A stretch of 64,000 nucleotides of DNA. It comes from Botryosphaeria dothidea. Its lineage: Eukaryota; Ascomycota; Dothideomycetes; Botryosphaeriales; Botryosphaeriaceae. The notes beneath the pieces are model-generated. The model did no database searches and was not told the origin of the DNA. It saw only the letters and a list, made by a program, of their open reading frames with translations. Made by a program: the position numbers and the translations under genes. The stretch is taken from the NCBI GenBank assembly GCA_011503125.2, contig WWBZ02000040.1:186001-250000 (forward strand). The letters run 5' to 3'. Shown one piece after another: positions 13,003-24,854 of this stretch; within the stretch, counting starts at the first letter, position 1, and each line of letters starts with the position of its first letter.

Positions 13003-13818
13003 ATGCCTCTTCCTCCCGTCTACTTCCAGACCATGACGCCCGTTCCCGCGCCTGAGGCTACGAAGAAGCCCGTGCCGAAGCGCAAGCCGCTGCTGCGTCT
13101 GGAGCTGCGCGACCTCTCACACGAGGGCACCAAAGCCTTCCTCGCCCACCTGGATGCCTCCCAAGCCTTGGAGGAGGCCGTGTCCGGCGTCCTTGCGCTG
13201 CTCTATTCTCCACACGCGGACATGCCTCCCGTCCGCTCCATCACTCTGATTCTGCGTTCTATGGGCGGTGTTGCCTACACCACTGGAAAGGATATTGATA
13301 ACGACCACAAAGAAATCCATTTCTCGCTGGAGTACATTTCACACATCTCAAAGGAGAGGAAGAAGCAGGAGATGCTTGGCGTGCTGCGGCATGAGATGGT
13401 GCACTGCTGGCAATGGAATGGTCACGGGACAGCACCTGGCGGCCTGATTGAGGGAATTGCGGATTACGTACGGCTGCGGAGCGGATTCGTTCCGCCTCAT
13501 TGGAAGCAGGAAGCTGATGGCGACTGGGATGCTGGCTACCAGCATACGGGCTACTTCCTGGATTATCTGGAAAAGACATATGGCCATGGAAGCGTCATGG
13601 CTATCAATGAGTTCTTGAGAAGGAAGGAATACGATGAAAAACTATGGAAAGACCTGTTTGGCAAGTCTGTCAAGCAGCTTTGGAAGGACTATGGGCATCA
13701 TCTCAAGGAAGACGATGATTCTAAGGATGGAGCCAACGTTGGGAAGCCGGGACTGGAAGACAAAGCGGATGAGGCGGAGCCAAGTGCTACTGGAGACGCT
13801 CCGGCTGGAGTGGTATGA
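13003..13818 (+). CDS. Plant basic secretory protein (PBSP) family, putative metallopeptidase
   Basis: Single-exon gene of 271 residues. The core resembles the basic secretory protein family (Pfam PF04450), peptidase-like proteins sharing a zinc-binding HExxH motif; here HEMVH lies at about residues 130-134, in the context RHEMVHCWQW. It is followed by the conserved GLIEGIADYVRL segment, which supplies a further acidic residue. The C-terminus is acidic and low in complexity. No signal peptide is evident from the chosen Met, so unlike plant members it may be cytosolic. The frame is open back to 12883; the Met at 13003 was preferred because the extension looks like leader. The substrate is unknown. 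Confidence 0.85.
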   Translation: MPLPPVYFQTMTPVPAPEATKKPVPKRKPLLRLELRDLSHEGTKAFLAHLDASQALEEAVSGVLALLYSPHADMPPVRSITLILRSMGGVAYTTGKDIDNDHKEIHFSLEYISHISKERKKQEMLGVLRHEMVHCWQWNGHGTAPGGLIEGIADYVRLRSGFVPPHWKQEADGDWDAGYQHTGYFLDYLEKTYGHGSVMAINEFLRRKEYDEKLWKDLFGKSVKQLWKDYGHHLKEDDDSKDGANVGKPGLEDKADEAEPSATGDAPAGVV

Positions 13819-14099
13819 TGGCTGATAATGTCGAGAGAGCCTCTTGGAACTGACCCCTCCGACTTTCGGATCAATCACATGATCTGTAGGGAAATCTTGT
13901 ACAGTCCAATAAAAGCAAAGAGATCTAACGCCAACTTTGGAATTCTAGAAATGACGAGATGACCAAACGACTTGCCAAAAACATTCAGGCAGTGACGAAC
14001 TCTGTGGAAGCGAACTCAGGCAATCAATTACTGTACACGTAAAGTCTAATTAGACTCTCCCACCCGAGTGAACATCTTGGCTTCGGGTGAAGATCTGAT

Positions 14100-15047
14100 C
14101 TAGGGAATCGACTTCTGGGGTGGATCATTAGGGGGCGTTGAGAAGAACTGGGGAAAGATTGTCCGAAGCTCCTCAAGATCGCGGATCTGATACTGCGATG
14201 CCTGTTGCAGCGGTGTGGACTCCGAGGACTCGACGAAGTGCACAGCAGTCCACCCTAGCTCCTGGGCTGCGCGTACATTGGAGGCGGAGTCGTCTGTGTT
14301 AATTTCGATTAGATGAGCTCAACAAGAAAATTGGGATGATCGTGGCACGCACCAACAAAGTAACAATCCTCGACTCTCTCAACGCCTGCCTCATCCATGG
14401 CCTTCTGGAACATGTCCTTGTGTGGCTTGCACACGAACTTTTCGGCACCGTAGTCACAGTACGTAATGCCTTCGAAGAGGTCTTCGATGCCGAGCAGTTT
14501 TACAACTCGCTTGCCGTGGTTAATGTAGGCGTTGGTGAACAACCATAGCCGGACTTTGCTCCGGTCTATATCCTCAAGCATTTTTCTGAGTCGGGGGTTC
14601 GGCTTGATGACTTTCTCGAGCGGCAAAGCATCATCAACCTTACTGTTGTACTCGAGAGGGTCTACCTTGTGATGGCGGACGAGACCCTCTATGGCCAGAC
14701 CGTAGTCTTTGTAGTACTTCAAATGCAAGGTATTGGCCTCTTCTTGAGAGAGGGATAGATGCGTCTGGAAGTACTTGTCTAGACTCTGAGTGGTTGCTGC
14801 TAACGACGTCATTGGGAAACTTACCGATGAGATCGGACATCATGTTTGCGACGCGTGTATCTGCGGCCAACAGTCGTTAGACTTGCATTCCTGAAAAGCG
14901 GTTGGATGGAAGATTCCTACTTTTGGAATACAGCTGTATCATAGGTCAGCAGCCAGCCATCTTGGACACGAAGTCACGGGATGAATGAGGACATACACAG
15001 TTGTCTATGTCGAAGAAGAACACGGGTTTGCTCGCTGATTCCGCCAT
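14100..15047 (-). CDS. HAD-superfamily pyrimidine 5'-nucleotidase (Sdt1/Phm8-like)
   Basis: Predicted phosphatase hydrolysing nucleoside monophosphates (Sdt1/Phm8 group, soluble HAD enzymes). Five exons fit GT-AG rules and give 239 residues: 15047-14997, 14933-14921, 14860-14825, 14778-14353 and 14293-14100. All HAD motifs are present. Motif I is FFDIDNC, with the nucleophilic Asp and its +2 Asp. Motif II is LFTNA. Motif III is the Lys of CKPHKDMF, and motif IV is FVDDS, rebuilt across the last intron. The second exon is only 13 nt, and motif IV exists only when intron 4 is removed, so simple frame-based calling will truncate the gene. Whether the preferred substrate is UMP/CMP (Sdt1) or lysophosphatidate/nucleotides (Phm8) cannot be told. 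Confidence 0.92.
14921..14933 (-). other. 13-nt micro-exon of the HAD nucleotidase gene
   Basis: Flanked by an ACAG acceptor and a GTAGGA donor. It encodes the four residues LYSK plus one base of the next codon, directly after motif I (DIDNC). Related proteins continue DIDNC-LY at this point, which supports the micro-exon. Confidence 0.8.
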
Positions 15048-16054
15048 TGCTGCAGCGCCGAAAGCCCTTGAAACCCTGAACGTGCGGTGGATCTCCGAAG
15101 ATCGAAAGAGCAAACGCTTGGGTTGACGGTGGAATGAAAGGGAAGACTGCGATCTAGCGAAAAGCGAGCCCATATACACCTCTATAACGCGTCGATGGCC
15201 GGTGTCGAGAAGGAGTCACCAGCAGCGCTGTCGGGGAGTGACACATGAATCATGGACGGAATCATAGCCCTCGGCGATTCGGCACCGCTTCCGGCAGAAG
15301 ATTCCACGGCCTCTCTTGCAACTTGCTCGTTGCCCGGCTATTCAACTTCGAGCTCTCCAGTCAATCCTATGATCCATTTGACGTTCTAGATCGAACCTAG
15401 ACGCTCGTCAAAGAAAGACGATGGGAATCCTTGCTGAAAGATACATGCTCGCATCGGCTTGGATGCGGCTCGCAGTCTTTGGAGCACCTGGTGCTTCATG
15501 AACAGACATCCTGAACGGCAACAAGGCTGGCCGACATTCCTCGTGCAGTAACATCCAAGTCGACGCGAAGTCGATTAGAAACCGTGCTTCAACGTGACAA
15601 AGGAAACAAATGTCAATCAGCATCAGTGGAATGGGCCGAGTCCTCAAGACGAATAAACCTAAATGGTCCAACATTTCGGGAGGTCGTGTTGTTACGACGC
15701 CTTGTGGGCGAGCCGGGAGTGCTTGATCTGCCGCATCAGAAACTTGTCGGGATTGCTGTGGGCACCGCCTTCATGCATCGGGAACCTCGAGGACTCGGGA
15801 AGGCGCCAGCCGGAAATGCGAATTCACACGGTTGGCGGCCGGCATTTTTCCGGCGAGCGAGCCAAGGCCAATATTTGGATTTGGCTGCAGCGCGCTCACC
15901 TACCCTTGCCCACTCCTCCGCGTACAAAACTCCACCGGCTGCCGCGCGGCACCGTGAACACTTGCACCATCGACTTCATCGCGCTCGTGCATCGTTTGAA
16001 GCGGTCGTTCCAGCGCGTGCATCCATCCCGCTACTGACGCCGCCCAGCGCTGCC
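15048..16054. promoter_or_regulatory. Divergent intergenic region and 5' leader
   Basis: About 1 kb between the start of the HAD gene (-) and the start of the 812-residue protein gene (+). A frame joined to the latter is open back to 15584, but composition changes at 16055 and the upstream part does not look like protein, so it is treated as a 5' leader. No motif is claimed. Confidence 0.5.
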
Positions 16055-18493
16055 ATGGCTTCCGCTGTGCCAGCACCCCATGTGCAGGCCAACGGCGACG
16101 GCTATACTCTCGACCCCGAGACGCGCCGCTACGCAGACTTTTACCAGCAGCTGCTGCATTTGCGGGATGAAGTGCTTGCGGGCAAGCACCCTCGCTTCAA
16201 GCTCCCTGACCATGCTCTAGAAAAACTGCTGCCCAGCCGGCCCCCGCCCACTTCTCGTCCGCCTCTCAACGGGGCCGTCAACGGCACCGCCCAGCATTCC
16301 TACTCGCACAATTCGCATAGCACCACCTCATACAACTCTACCCCTTCTGCATCCTTTGCTCGGCCTGCAAGCTCCCAGCGACCCCCAGTTCTGAAGCCGT
16401 CCTCGTCCGGTATCGATCCCGTCCTTCTGACAAAGTCCGATGATCTGGTGCGCGCAGAGATTCAGCTCAAGCGGCAGAGGATTGAACGCATACTCAAGGA
16501 TCAGGTGGACCAGAAGCGGGTACAGTCCCGTGACAGAGATTTTGGTCTTGATACTGAGTCGCTTGACGTTTCAGACGTGTTGACCAAAGCACTTGCGATT
16601 GCTCAACCGGTATCTGGCTTACGCTCAGAGACTAACAGCAACAGCCCGACCAGTGACCCTTTCGATGAGAACTCGTACTACTCAAGCCAGGCGAACAGCT
16701 GGTCTTCCAGCGACCATGATGCCTCTGGTGTTGCGAGCGCGTCAGATGGCAAAGCTGCCCTGGCTGGGCTGCCGTTGAATGGTAACACTGAGGCAGATGC
16801 CCAGACTCTTTCCCAGATGGAGATGCGCGACGACATGGAGCTGGTAGAGGACGGGGAGGAGTCAGATTACGAACCACCAGGCGCCGAAGCTTTCACGACC
16901 CTCCCCCCGGCGCAAAACCATGGCCCGAGTTTGGCAGCAAATCAGAACAGCACCCATGGTTCGCTTCCCTCCCCAACCGTCCCCGTTATCACGAATCACA
17001 TCCAGACACCAGTGGCCCCTCAGCCAGCCCGCGTTTCGCCGCTGACCTTTGCCAAAGTACCGGGCTTGGACGCATCGAGAGGCTCCGGTGCTCAGCCAGT
17101 TGCCGCGAGCACAAATTCTTCTCCGAGAAACGGTCCCCGCGGAAAGGGCAATGCAAATCGAAATGACAACTCACCGCGCTCAGGCCGTCAGAGTCCAGCT
17201 GCACCTCGTCAGCAGAATAACTCACGAAAGCGTCGTAGGGAAGCGAAGGAAGCTGAGAAAGCTGAGAAGCAAAGGCGAGTGTTAAACAACAAGCGCGTTG
17301 CTGATTCCCCGGAGCCATACATCAAGGAAGAACCGGTCTCACCACCCCCGTTGGGCAGTTTGACAGAGCCTTCTCAAGACGCCAGACGCAGGACTACGCG
17401 CACCCTGCACGACGATATCGAGATTGTGTCACCGAGGGACGCGCCGCGTCCCGTTTACTACATGGAATATGATCAGCCCCCACCAGCACCTCGATATGAA
17501 GTCGAGCCAGAAATCGTGCGCGTACCCTCTCGCGTGGCATATCGGCGGGCTGAACGAGATGACCAGGATCTGAGGAGGGTTGCCAGCATTCAGTATGCCA
17601 GGCGCCCTTACTCTCCTCTGCAGGCAAGCCCGTATGAAACTGTGCGCGCCGTTTCTCATGCTTATCTTGATGGCCATTCCACACCGATCTACCGTGAAGG
17701 ATCTATGAGACCTGGTGCAACTCGGTACATTCGTTCAGACAGGTCGCTCTCTCCACCCTATGCCATGGATCCTTACCAGAGGATACGCTCGCCCGCCATT
17801 ATGGCCCCTCCACCGGTTCCAAGACGTGTGGTTGTAGACCAATATGGCAACAGGTACTATACGGAGTCGGCAGTGGTGGACAGACGGGCATCTGTCGCAC
17901 CAGCCCCTCGGCGTGCTGGCGAGGAAATGCTCTACGAGCGAGCGCGGACTCGGGAGCCTACCATGCGCCCAGTTGCTCGTGTGGAGCCGTACGAGGAGGA
18001 AGACGCCTTGCAGAGAATGCCGCCACCCCAATCACGCAGATATATTGAGCAGCCTGAGCTTGAGATCGTAGACCCGCACCGCCCCTACCGTCAGCGAGAG
18101 TATTCCATGCGTCCTGGGGAAGAATTGGTCCCAGCGCAAGAGCCGCTGGAGAGACATCCGACTGCGCGTTACGAAGAGATGCCGCCTCCTCGAGGTGAAT
18201 TTATCACCCGGGCCTACAGCGTGCGCCCAGAGGCTATTCGGCGGGAAGTCCCTGCCGAGTACATGTCTCGGCATGGTAGCGTGGCGCCAGGTGGGGGATA
18301 TGCCCGGAGGGCGGAACCGCTGCCTCCCGGATATCGGGCTGTCAGTGTGGTGCACGAAGGAGATGGATTCGAGGAACGCCGGTTTGCATACGCTCCGCAG
18401 CGTCGCTATGTGGATGAACAGGAGATTGTCGAGCGGCCCATGGAGGCACAAGAGTACGGCGGGGAACCGCGGAACGTTGCGTACAGATACTGA
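16055..18493 (+). CDS. Large disordered protein of unknown function, 812 residues
   Basis: Single exon from the Met at 16055 (MASAVPAPHVQ). I do not recognise a domain. The first about 65 residues (ETRRYADFYQQLLHLRDEVL, then KLPDHALEKLL) look helical and conserved-like. A short helical, charged segment near 130-165 (EIQLKRQRIERIL) could mediate pairing. The rest is low complexity: acidic stretches at about 265-285, a Lys/Arg-rich cluster at about 390-415 (NSRKRRREAKEAEKAEKQRR) resembling a nuclear localisation signal, and an Arg/Tyr/Pro-rich C-terminal half with many repeated RxY and RPxxRxEP-like blocks. A nuclear, possibly RNA- or chromatin-associated role is a guess. The long uninterrupted frame supports a real gene. 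Confidence 0.8.
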   Translation: MASAVPAPHVQANGDGYTLDPETRRYADFYQQLLHLRDEVLAGKHPRFKLPDHALEKLLPSRPPPTSRPPLNGAVNGTAQHSYSHNSHSTTSYNSTPSASFARPASSQRPPVLKPSSSGIDPVLLTKSDDLVRAEIQLKRQRIERILKDQVDQKRVQSRDRDFGLDTESLDVSDVLTKALAIAQPVSGLRSETNSNSPTSDPFDENSYYSSQANSWSSSDHDASGVASASDGKAALAGLPLNGNTEADAQTLSQMEMRDDMELVEDGEESDYEPPGAEAFTTLPPAQNHGPSLAANQNSTHGSLPSPTVPVITNHIQTPVAPQPARVSPLTFAKVPGLDASRGSGAQPVAASTNSSPRNGPRGKGNANRNDNSPRSGRQSPAAPRQQNNSRKRRREAKEAEKAEKQRRVLNNKRVADSPEPYIKEEPVSPPPLGSLTEPSQDARRRTTRTLHDDIEIVSPRDAPRPVYYMEYDQPPPAPRYEVEPEIVRVPSRVAYRRAERDDQDLRRVASIQYARRPYSPLQASPYETVRAVSHAYLDGHSTPIYREGSMRPGATRYIRSDRSLSPPYAMDPYQRIRSPAIMAPPPVPRRVVVDQYGNRYYTESAVVDRRASVAPAPRRAGEEMLYERARTREPTMRPVARVEPYEEEDALQRMPPPQSRRYIEQPELEIVDPHRPYRQREYSMRPGEELVPAQEPLERHPTARYEEMPPPRGEFITRAYSVRPEAIRREVPAEYMSRHGSVAPGGGYARRAEPLPPGYRAVSVVHEGDGFEERRFAYAPQRRYVDEQEIVERPMEAQEYGGEPRNVAYRY

Positions 18494-20906
18494 TGAGATA
18501 CGTATTTGGTGGCATGATTTTTGTTGCGTTTGGGAGGACGCATTGGATTTGAGCGCATTGCATGGGCTGGTGCAAATCGAGGCTTGAGACTTGTTGCATT
18601 ATCCTTATCTTCATGTACTACTGGTTGGGGAGAAGCCCGCAGCGGGCTGGGGTGCGGGAACGGGCGTCATGTGTGCAGTTTCGCTTCTGCAAAACGGCCT
18701 GAATCTGGTTGGATAGAATGGCAAGGAGAAAGAGAATATCCCGATTGCTAGCCCCCACCCCGCAGGCATAATGTGCGTAATTGATGCAGGAGATCTGCAC
18801 CTCTTCTCCACATGACTGACGGAGTTCGATGACAAAGAATGGACCTTCCGTCGCCTCGCATTTGACGATCTGACTCTGGAGTATCCCCGAACATCGCCGA
18901 CTCGTTCGGGTCGGTGCAGTTGGAGGGCCGAAGCGCAAGCGGCGTTTTGAGGGGAGGTCAAATGCCTCACGAGGGAGCAGCGCTTTGCCCAGTTCGGGTA
19001 TGACGCACTTTTGCTCGACATCTGGCGTCGGTCAGACATTAGTGGGGTTTTGGAAGGTTTGGCGACGCACAGCTGTCTCTTTGTTTTGGGCTGGCCAGCA
19101 TCCTGCAGAGGTGAAACGGCCGCCTTCGGATCTGTGTGGACTCGAGGAAGAGTGGAGAGAGCTGCTGCCCTGTTGTTCTGGCCACTTCTTCATCACTATC
19201 AGGCTACATGTATGTTGACCAGACGTCCTCCGCCAGTCACATGCTACAGGAGGAGAGGGGGTGGCTCCGTGTGATGAACAGACATCGTATCCGATTGATG
19301 CGAGACTCGCAAGAAACGAGGGCAGGCACCTTTCGACAGCTCCTCGACGCCGTCATCGATCGGCGCCTTGACACGCCTGCGGGCCCGCGAAGCCACACGA
19401 GAGCGAGAGACACGGCTGCTCGTCCGACAGGAGCGGACGCTGACAGTGTCGGCCGCGAACCGTGGACGGGCGGTTAGCGCCCATAGTGCAGCCAGGCGTA
19501 GGTGCCAGGGAGTCTCTTTCGGGGCGCTCAGCTTTTCAGGTATGACGAAACAAGCTGCCGGGGCTTCCGCGTGCCGCTATGCGGTCGAATCAGGACGGGC
19601 AGAAAAGCATGCTAAGAGAGCAGAGGCTCATTCGAACCCAGCTCTAATAAAACAGCGCGGTTCACAGCACAAAAAAACAAAAACAGAAAAACACGTGAAG
19701 TTCCCAGAGCTGGGGGAGCGAGCTCGTCTGAGATGGCCCTTCACCCCTTGATCGCCCTTTCTGTCGTGAATTATTGTTTCTTTTTTTGTTGCATCGGGGG
19801 GCCTCGCCCAGACTGAGACCAGCGATTAAGGTTCGGGAAACGGGATCGTTCTGGCATCTGCGTGTGGTGCAGTGCGTGGAGCCAAAAAAGGGTCGCGCAC
19901 CACGCGGCGGCGATGGCCGTGGCTGGTGTGGGCGATGATTGTGGGCGCCCTTCTTTCTAGCAGCTACGGTGGAGCCCAGCATCGCGTGCGGAGAGCACCA
20001 CACGCGCTTCGCTGCCAGCCCTTCCGGCGCCGCGTCTGGCCGCAGCGCCTCTCCTAGTGGACAGGCGCCAGCGGTGATAGTGTACCTGCATGCGACGAGC
20101 AGCTGGACAAGCAAGATGAGAGCGTGTGCCCAGGCCGGCTGCCGCTGATTGCTGGCGGTGGCTGAGCAGCGCGCTCGGAGCGCAGTGGGCAGAGCGCAGA
20201 CGTCGCGTGCTCGCTGACCGCACTGCTTCTGGAGGGCGACGAGGGGTGCGCTGGAAGCTGACAAGGGTGTAGGTCGGTCCCAAGAGTATCGCACCAGGGC
20301 AGCGCGCGTATACGCACGGCAAGTTTGAATCGTCCGTCTAGACGGATGCCAGCGCTCAGAGACAATGATAGCACACGCGTCCAGACGAATGCTTCGGCTC
20401 GCCCTGCGTACGTCCGTGCTGGAGCGGTGCCTTTGTGGCCGACGTGTATGTGGTGCAGGCAGCGCGGCCGGGCAAGTGTTTTGGGGCGGGCCCATTTGCA
20501 TCTGAACACGCTTGTCGCGCCATCCCTCGCCGCGCAGGCGGGAACGGGCGATTCGCGCTGGGTGCAGACGGGCACAAGCCGAGGGCGCCGACGATGTCGC
20601 TGGAGCGCGCAGCCGATGGGTGGCATGCAGGGTGTGGTGTTGCTGGCAGCAGGGCAGGATCTACACGACGCACAGCCCGGCTCGCGCGCTCGCGCTTGGC
20701 GGCCTTGATTTCATCGAACGAACGCTCCCGGGCGATGCCCGGACGATCCAGTCAGGCTCGCCAAATCCTACGCCCTTCTCTCGCTCCAACGTCCACCACC
20801 CCAGCTCTCCATACCCATCACCTCACCACCCACCACACCCGCAACCTCCTCCCCCCTCCCTCTTCATCGCCTTTTTGTTTGTCGTGGGGCGTGCAGCCGG
20901 CCTACG
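18494..20906. other. 2.4 kb without a recognisable gene; promoter of the KH gene at its right end
   Basis: GC-rich, with many overlapping chance frames on both strands and no recognisable domain. The last 150 bases are pyrimidine-rich (CT and CA tracts up to 20870), as is usual just upstream of transcription starts in filamentous fungi, and probably form the promoter and leader of the KH protein gene. The left part holds the 3' flank of the 812-residue protein gene. Confidence 0.5.
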
Positions 20907-23900
20907 ATGCACAAAATCTCCAACTTCACCGGCACCGCCCGCCATGGATGGGAGAAGATGACGCCCTCGATGGGCTTCGGCATACGATCACACAACGACC
21001 TTCCCAACCAGCCCGTCAAACGCCCGTCCAACGCCGCCGCCGTCACGCCCACCATAACACCAGGCACCTGGGTAAACCTGTCGTTCAACGTCCCCTTCGC
21101 CTCCAACCTGTCCGGCCCTGACGCCGACGATGTTATCTACGCGAGTCCCGGCGCCTTTGCCCGGTGGACCCGGCAAGAAGAGATTCCCGAGGGCTCGCCG
21201 CCGCCGCCTACCCACACCCTGCCGGTGCACGTCGCCAACGTCGAGAACCTGCGCGCATTATGCAAGCACCTGAGTGCGAACACGAACGGCCAACTAGAGG
21301 CCACTGTCGTTTCATCGGAGCCAAAGCCGCTGCCGGGCCTGCAGCGCGTCACCACCCTCGTCACCAACGTCTGCCTGTCGGGAGAGGCTGAGCAGGTGCG
21401 CCAGACGCGGTGTCAGGTTTTGAACGAGACGCCCATCTCTCTGGTACGTCATCGCCCGTGGACTTGCCTTTTCGGTTGTTAGGCGCCGTGGGATGCTAAC
21501 TTTTTCGCTCGGCGCTTAGCGGTGTGCCACTGTGGACATAGATTATTCGTTAGTATTTGAGAACGACGGCGTCAAGTCGCAGGTCTTGAACCACCTGGAC
21601 GAGATTGCAAAGGTTACGAAGGCGGATATCTTCCTGCTGCAGCCGAAGCCCATCGATATCGAGTCTGCCAGCATCAATGGCACGCTGCACGATGCGGAGC
21701 AGCGCCTTAGGTGTGCCATTTACGGCGATATGGAGAGCGCGGAGCACGCAAAGACGCGTGTTCTGATCATGATCGATCAGATTGTACGTGACTTGTTGAC
21801 TCGCGTGATGCTTTTGCTAATACGTCCCCTTGTGTAGCTTCACCGCCATGTTGACACCATGAAGCTTGAGCTCTCGATGCACACTCTCATCTGTGGTCGA
21901 GCTCGCAAGAACATCAAGTTGATCGAATCTGCAACGAACACGGCCATCTACTTCCCGCCGCCGTTCCCTCGGCTGTATGGTTACACGCCACCAGGGGCGA
22001 TTCGACGGCCTGAGGACGAAATCATCATCACCGGTGAGAACCCAGATGATATACTGCAGGCCAAGCGGAGGCTGCATGATCTTGTCTTGAGCACACGTGC
22101 CTTCGTGAAGGAGGTTATCGTCACCACCAGCAAGATCGACAGCATTCTGCTCGAGCGTCTTGATAAGGTCCGCAAGATCATCGAGAACAACGGCTCGTAT
22201 ATCTTGCTACCCCCACTGGGATTCCAGCGCGGTCCGATCCGTGTGCAGGGAACTGATGTTCTGAACGTTGAGCGGACCGTGCGGGAGCTCATGGCTCTGG
22301 TATGTTTCCATATATGTTACCTGTGCCACTCCACGATTGCTGATCATTATATATATAGGCTGGCCAATTCTACAGCGCCTCATGGTGCATCACCCACCCT
22401 GACGCTCACCAACGGCCTCCCACCCCGGACGATGTGCGGGCCATGCTGTCGGACATCTGCATCAACTCTGGTGCTGAGATTAGCTTCGAGAGGCTGAACT
22501 TCCACATCAGTGGCTCTGATGATGCCGTCAAGGCTGCCATGATGGTCATCAACAACATTCCTTTCGTCCGCAAGTCTCAGTATCAGATGAGCGTCAAGAT
22601 TGAGCTTGCCAACGAGCACAAGGAGTTCGTCAGCGGCAAGAAGAACGGCAAGATCAACAAGATCATGAGCCAGAGCAATGTCCAGATTGTCTTCGACGGG
22701 TTCAACGAGTACAACTTCTACATTGTCGTCCGCGGTAACCGCTACGATGATGTCAAGGGTGGTCTCGATCTTGTTGAACAGGAGATGCCTGCCGCGATCT
22801 CGTTCCACGTGCCTGACCAGTATCACAAGCGCATTATCGGCATCGGTGGTCAGCACATCCAGCGCATCATGAAGAAGTATTCCGTCTTCGTCAAGTTCTC
22901 TAATGCTATGGATCGCGGCGGCCTTGGAAAGGAAGAAGATGACATCAAGGTCGACAACGTTATCTGCCGCACGCCTGCTCGCAATGCGCAGAACCTCGAT
23001 CTCGTCAAGCAGGAGATCATGGATATGGTTGAGAAGGTCGATGCAGAGTTTGTTTCCGAGCACGTCGTCATCAACCGTCTGTACCACCGTGAGCTCATCT
23101 CTCGCATGTCTGAGATCGAGGACCTCGAGAAGAAGTGGAACTGCAAGATCGTCTTCCCGAGCACTGAGCAGGCTAGCGACGTTGTCACGGTCTCCGGTCC
23201 TGAGTACCAGGTACCCCAGGCCGTTGATGAGTTCTTGGTATGTTAAACTTTTGTCACCCCTCATTCATGGTTTCACTAACAATTCGGCAGGCCATGGTCC
23301 CTGAAAATCATGAGATGACTTTCACGGCTCCGGCTGAACTCAAGGACTTCTTGAGGTCTGAGGACTTCAAGAAAGACGTTGTTCAGAAGATGAAGACTCA
23401 GTACAACATGGAGATTCATCTCAACGAGCCTACTCCCGGGCCGGCCGACGCCCCTGATCGTACGATCGAAAGCCTCGTCATGAGCTACACTCGCAATTAC
23501 GCGGGTGGTCTCAAGGATGCGCTTGATTTCTTGATCGCCCGCCTCGTTGGACATGGTCTCGAGGTTGCTCAGATCATCAAGGGCGCCCTCCCCCGACCGA
23601 AGTCCGACTCCTTCGAGGACAGTCTGCCTTACTTTTCATCCAAGGTCCTTCAGCCTGCCGAGCCTCGCCTTGACTCGACCGACTCGCCTACCCGGTCCGT
23701 CTTCGGCGACGACAACCACTCGCTTCACGAGAGGGTTGGCTTCCTCGACAGACTCCGCAAGCCCGGCAGCATGTCGTCGTTCTCCTCCTTCATCGAGCGT
23801 CGCAAGAACGGATCGAACTCTCCTGGTTCTCTGTTCACGCACGCCTCTCGTAACGCTTCGAAGGCTTCTCTGGTGTCTCTCGAGTCCACCAGCAGCTACC

Positions 23901-24157
23901 GTAACCCATGGAACGACAGCGGTATTAACCTGCCTGATGATGAACATTCCCACAGCAACGGCTGGCCTCTCCCAGCGCCTGGCTTTGGCATCCACTCGAA
24001 CTCTTCCAAACTTTCTTTTCACGGTACCCCCACTACTTCCGCGGCGCCTGGAGATATGACGCCCCGGTACGATACCCGTGCGTCGGTTGACAGTGGACGC
24101 CCGAGCACTTCCCATTCTGCTTCTGGATACCCGGCCCCGATTGGGCCTCCTCGTTGA
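20907..24157 (+). CDS. Multi-KH-domain RNA-binding protein
   Basis: Five phase-0 exons (20907-21443, 21520-21783, 21838-22299, 22359-23237, 23291-24157) give 1002 residues. Several KH-type modules can be seen. The clearest has the RNA-binding loop IIGIGGQHIQ near residue 580. Weaker ones include GRARKNIKLIESA near 285, GKKNGKINKIM near 510 and a segment around LVSEHVVINRLYHRELISRM. The C-terminal about 200 residues are Ser/Pro-rich and disordered. The arrangement resembles fungal vigilin/bicaudal-C-like KH proteins that bind mRNA, probably in the cytoplasm, but I do not assign a named orthologue. The start MHKISNFTG follows an open, pyrimidine-rich leader; an upstream coding exon cannot be excluded. 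Confidence 0.88.
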
Positions 24158-24854
24158 ACCACAAAAAAGAATTTAGCCGTGCAGCCCACAAAAGCTCTTT
24201 CTCTCTTCGTCGATGAAGATACCCCGACTGACTACGACGATTGAATACCCCCTCACCTTTCCCTCATCATCGATACCGAAATCTGGCTATGAAAGACAAT
24301 ATACCCCGGGCGAATTACAAAAAGCGAATGCTGCTTTTCGGTCGTCGTTCGTCTGTATGTATGCGTGGTGCTTGCTCTTGTTGCGTGTATGCGGCGCGGT
24401 TGTTATCCTCTCAGTTCGTTGTTCGTCTCGGAGGCGTTCTTGCTTGCTGTTGTTGATCTGTCCGCTTTCCCTCTCCTAAGGCGCTAAAAGAAATATACCA
24501 ATTTGCTCTTTTTGCTCTTTTCCTAACCACTCTCGCCTACTGTTTAGCCGCTCGTTACCCCCGGCGTTTTGATTGGGTTGTCTGTGCGTTCTCGTTTTTC
24601 TCTTTCCCACACTATAACCCTACGAAATGGTGGTCGATGATGGTAAACCATTGGGCGATGATGTGGCTAGCGCATACGTAGTCTAGCGGATACATGATAG
24701 ATGAACCGACCCCATCCATGCGATTGGATCGTGAAATGACGTGAACATTCATTGGTCAATGCCAGCTGCGAGCATTGATCATCCTGGAGTGATGAGGGCT
24801 TTGACCGGGCTTATTAATAATCACGTGTTTCCCCGATAAGTAGCTCGCATCGAT
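24158..24854. other. Intergenic, no gene seen
   Basis: About 700 bp with T-rich tracts, probably the 3' UTR of the KH gene followed by the promoter of the rhodanese gene. Confidence 0.5.

Noticed and set aside
19662..20501. Minus-strand frame of 279 codons
   Set aside because: Low-complexity Arg/Pro/Ser composition in GC-rich DNA; no recognisable feature and no conserved-looking core.
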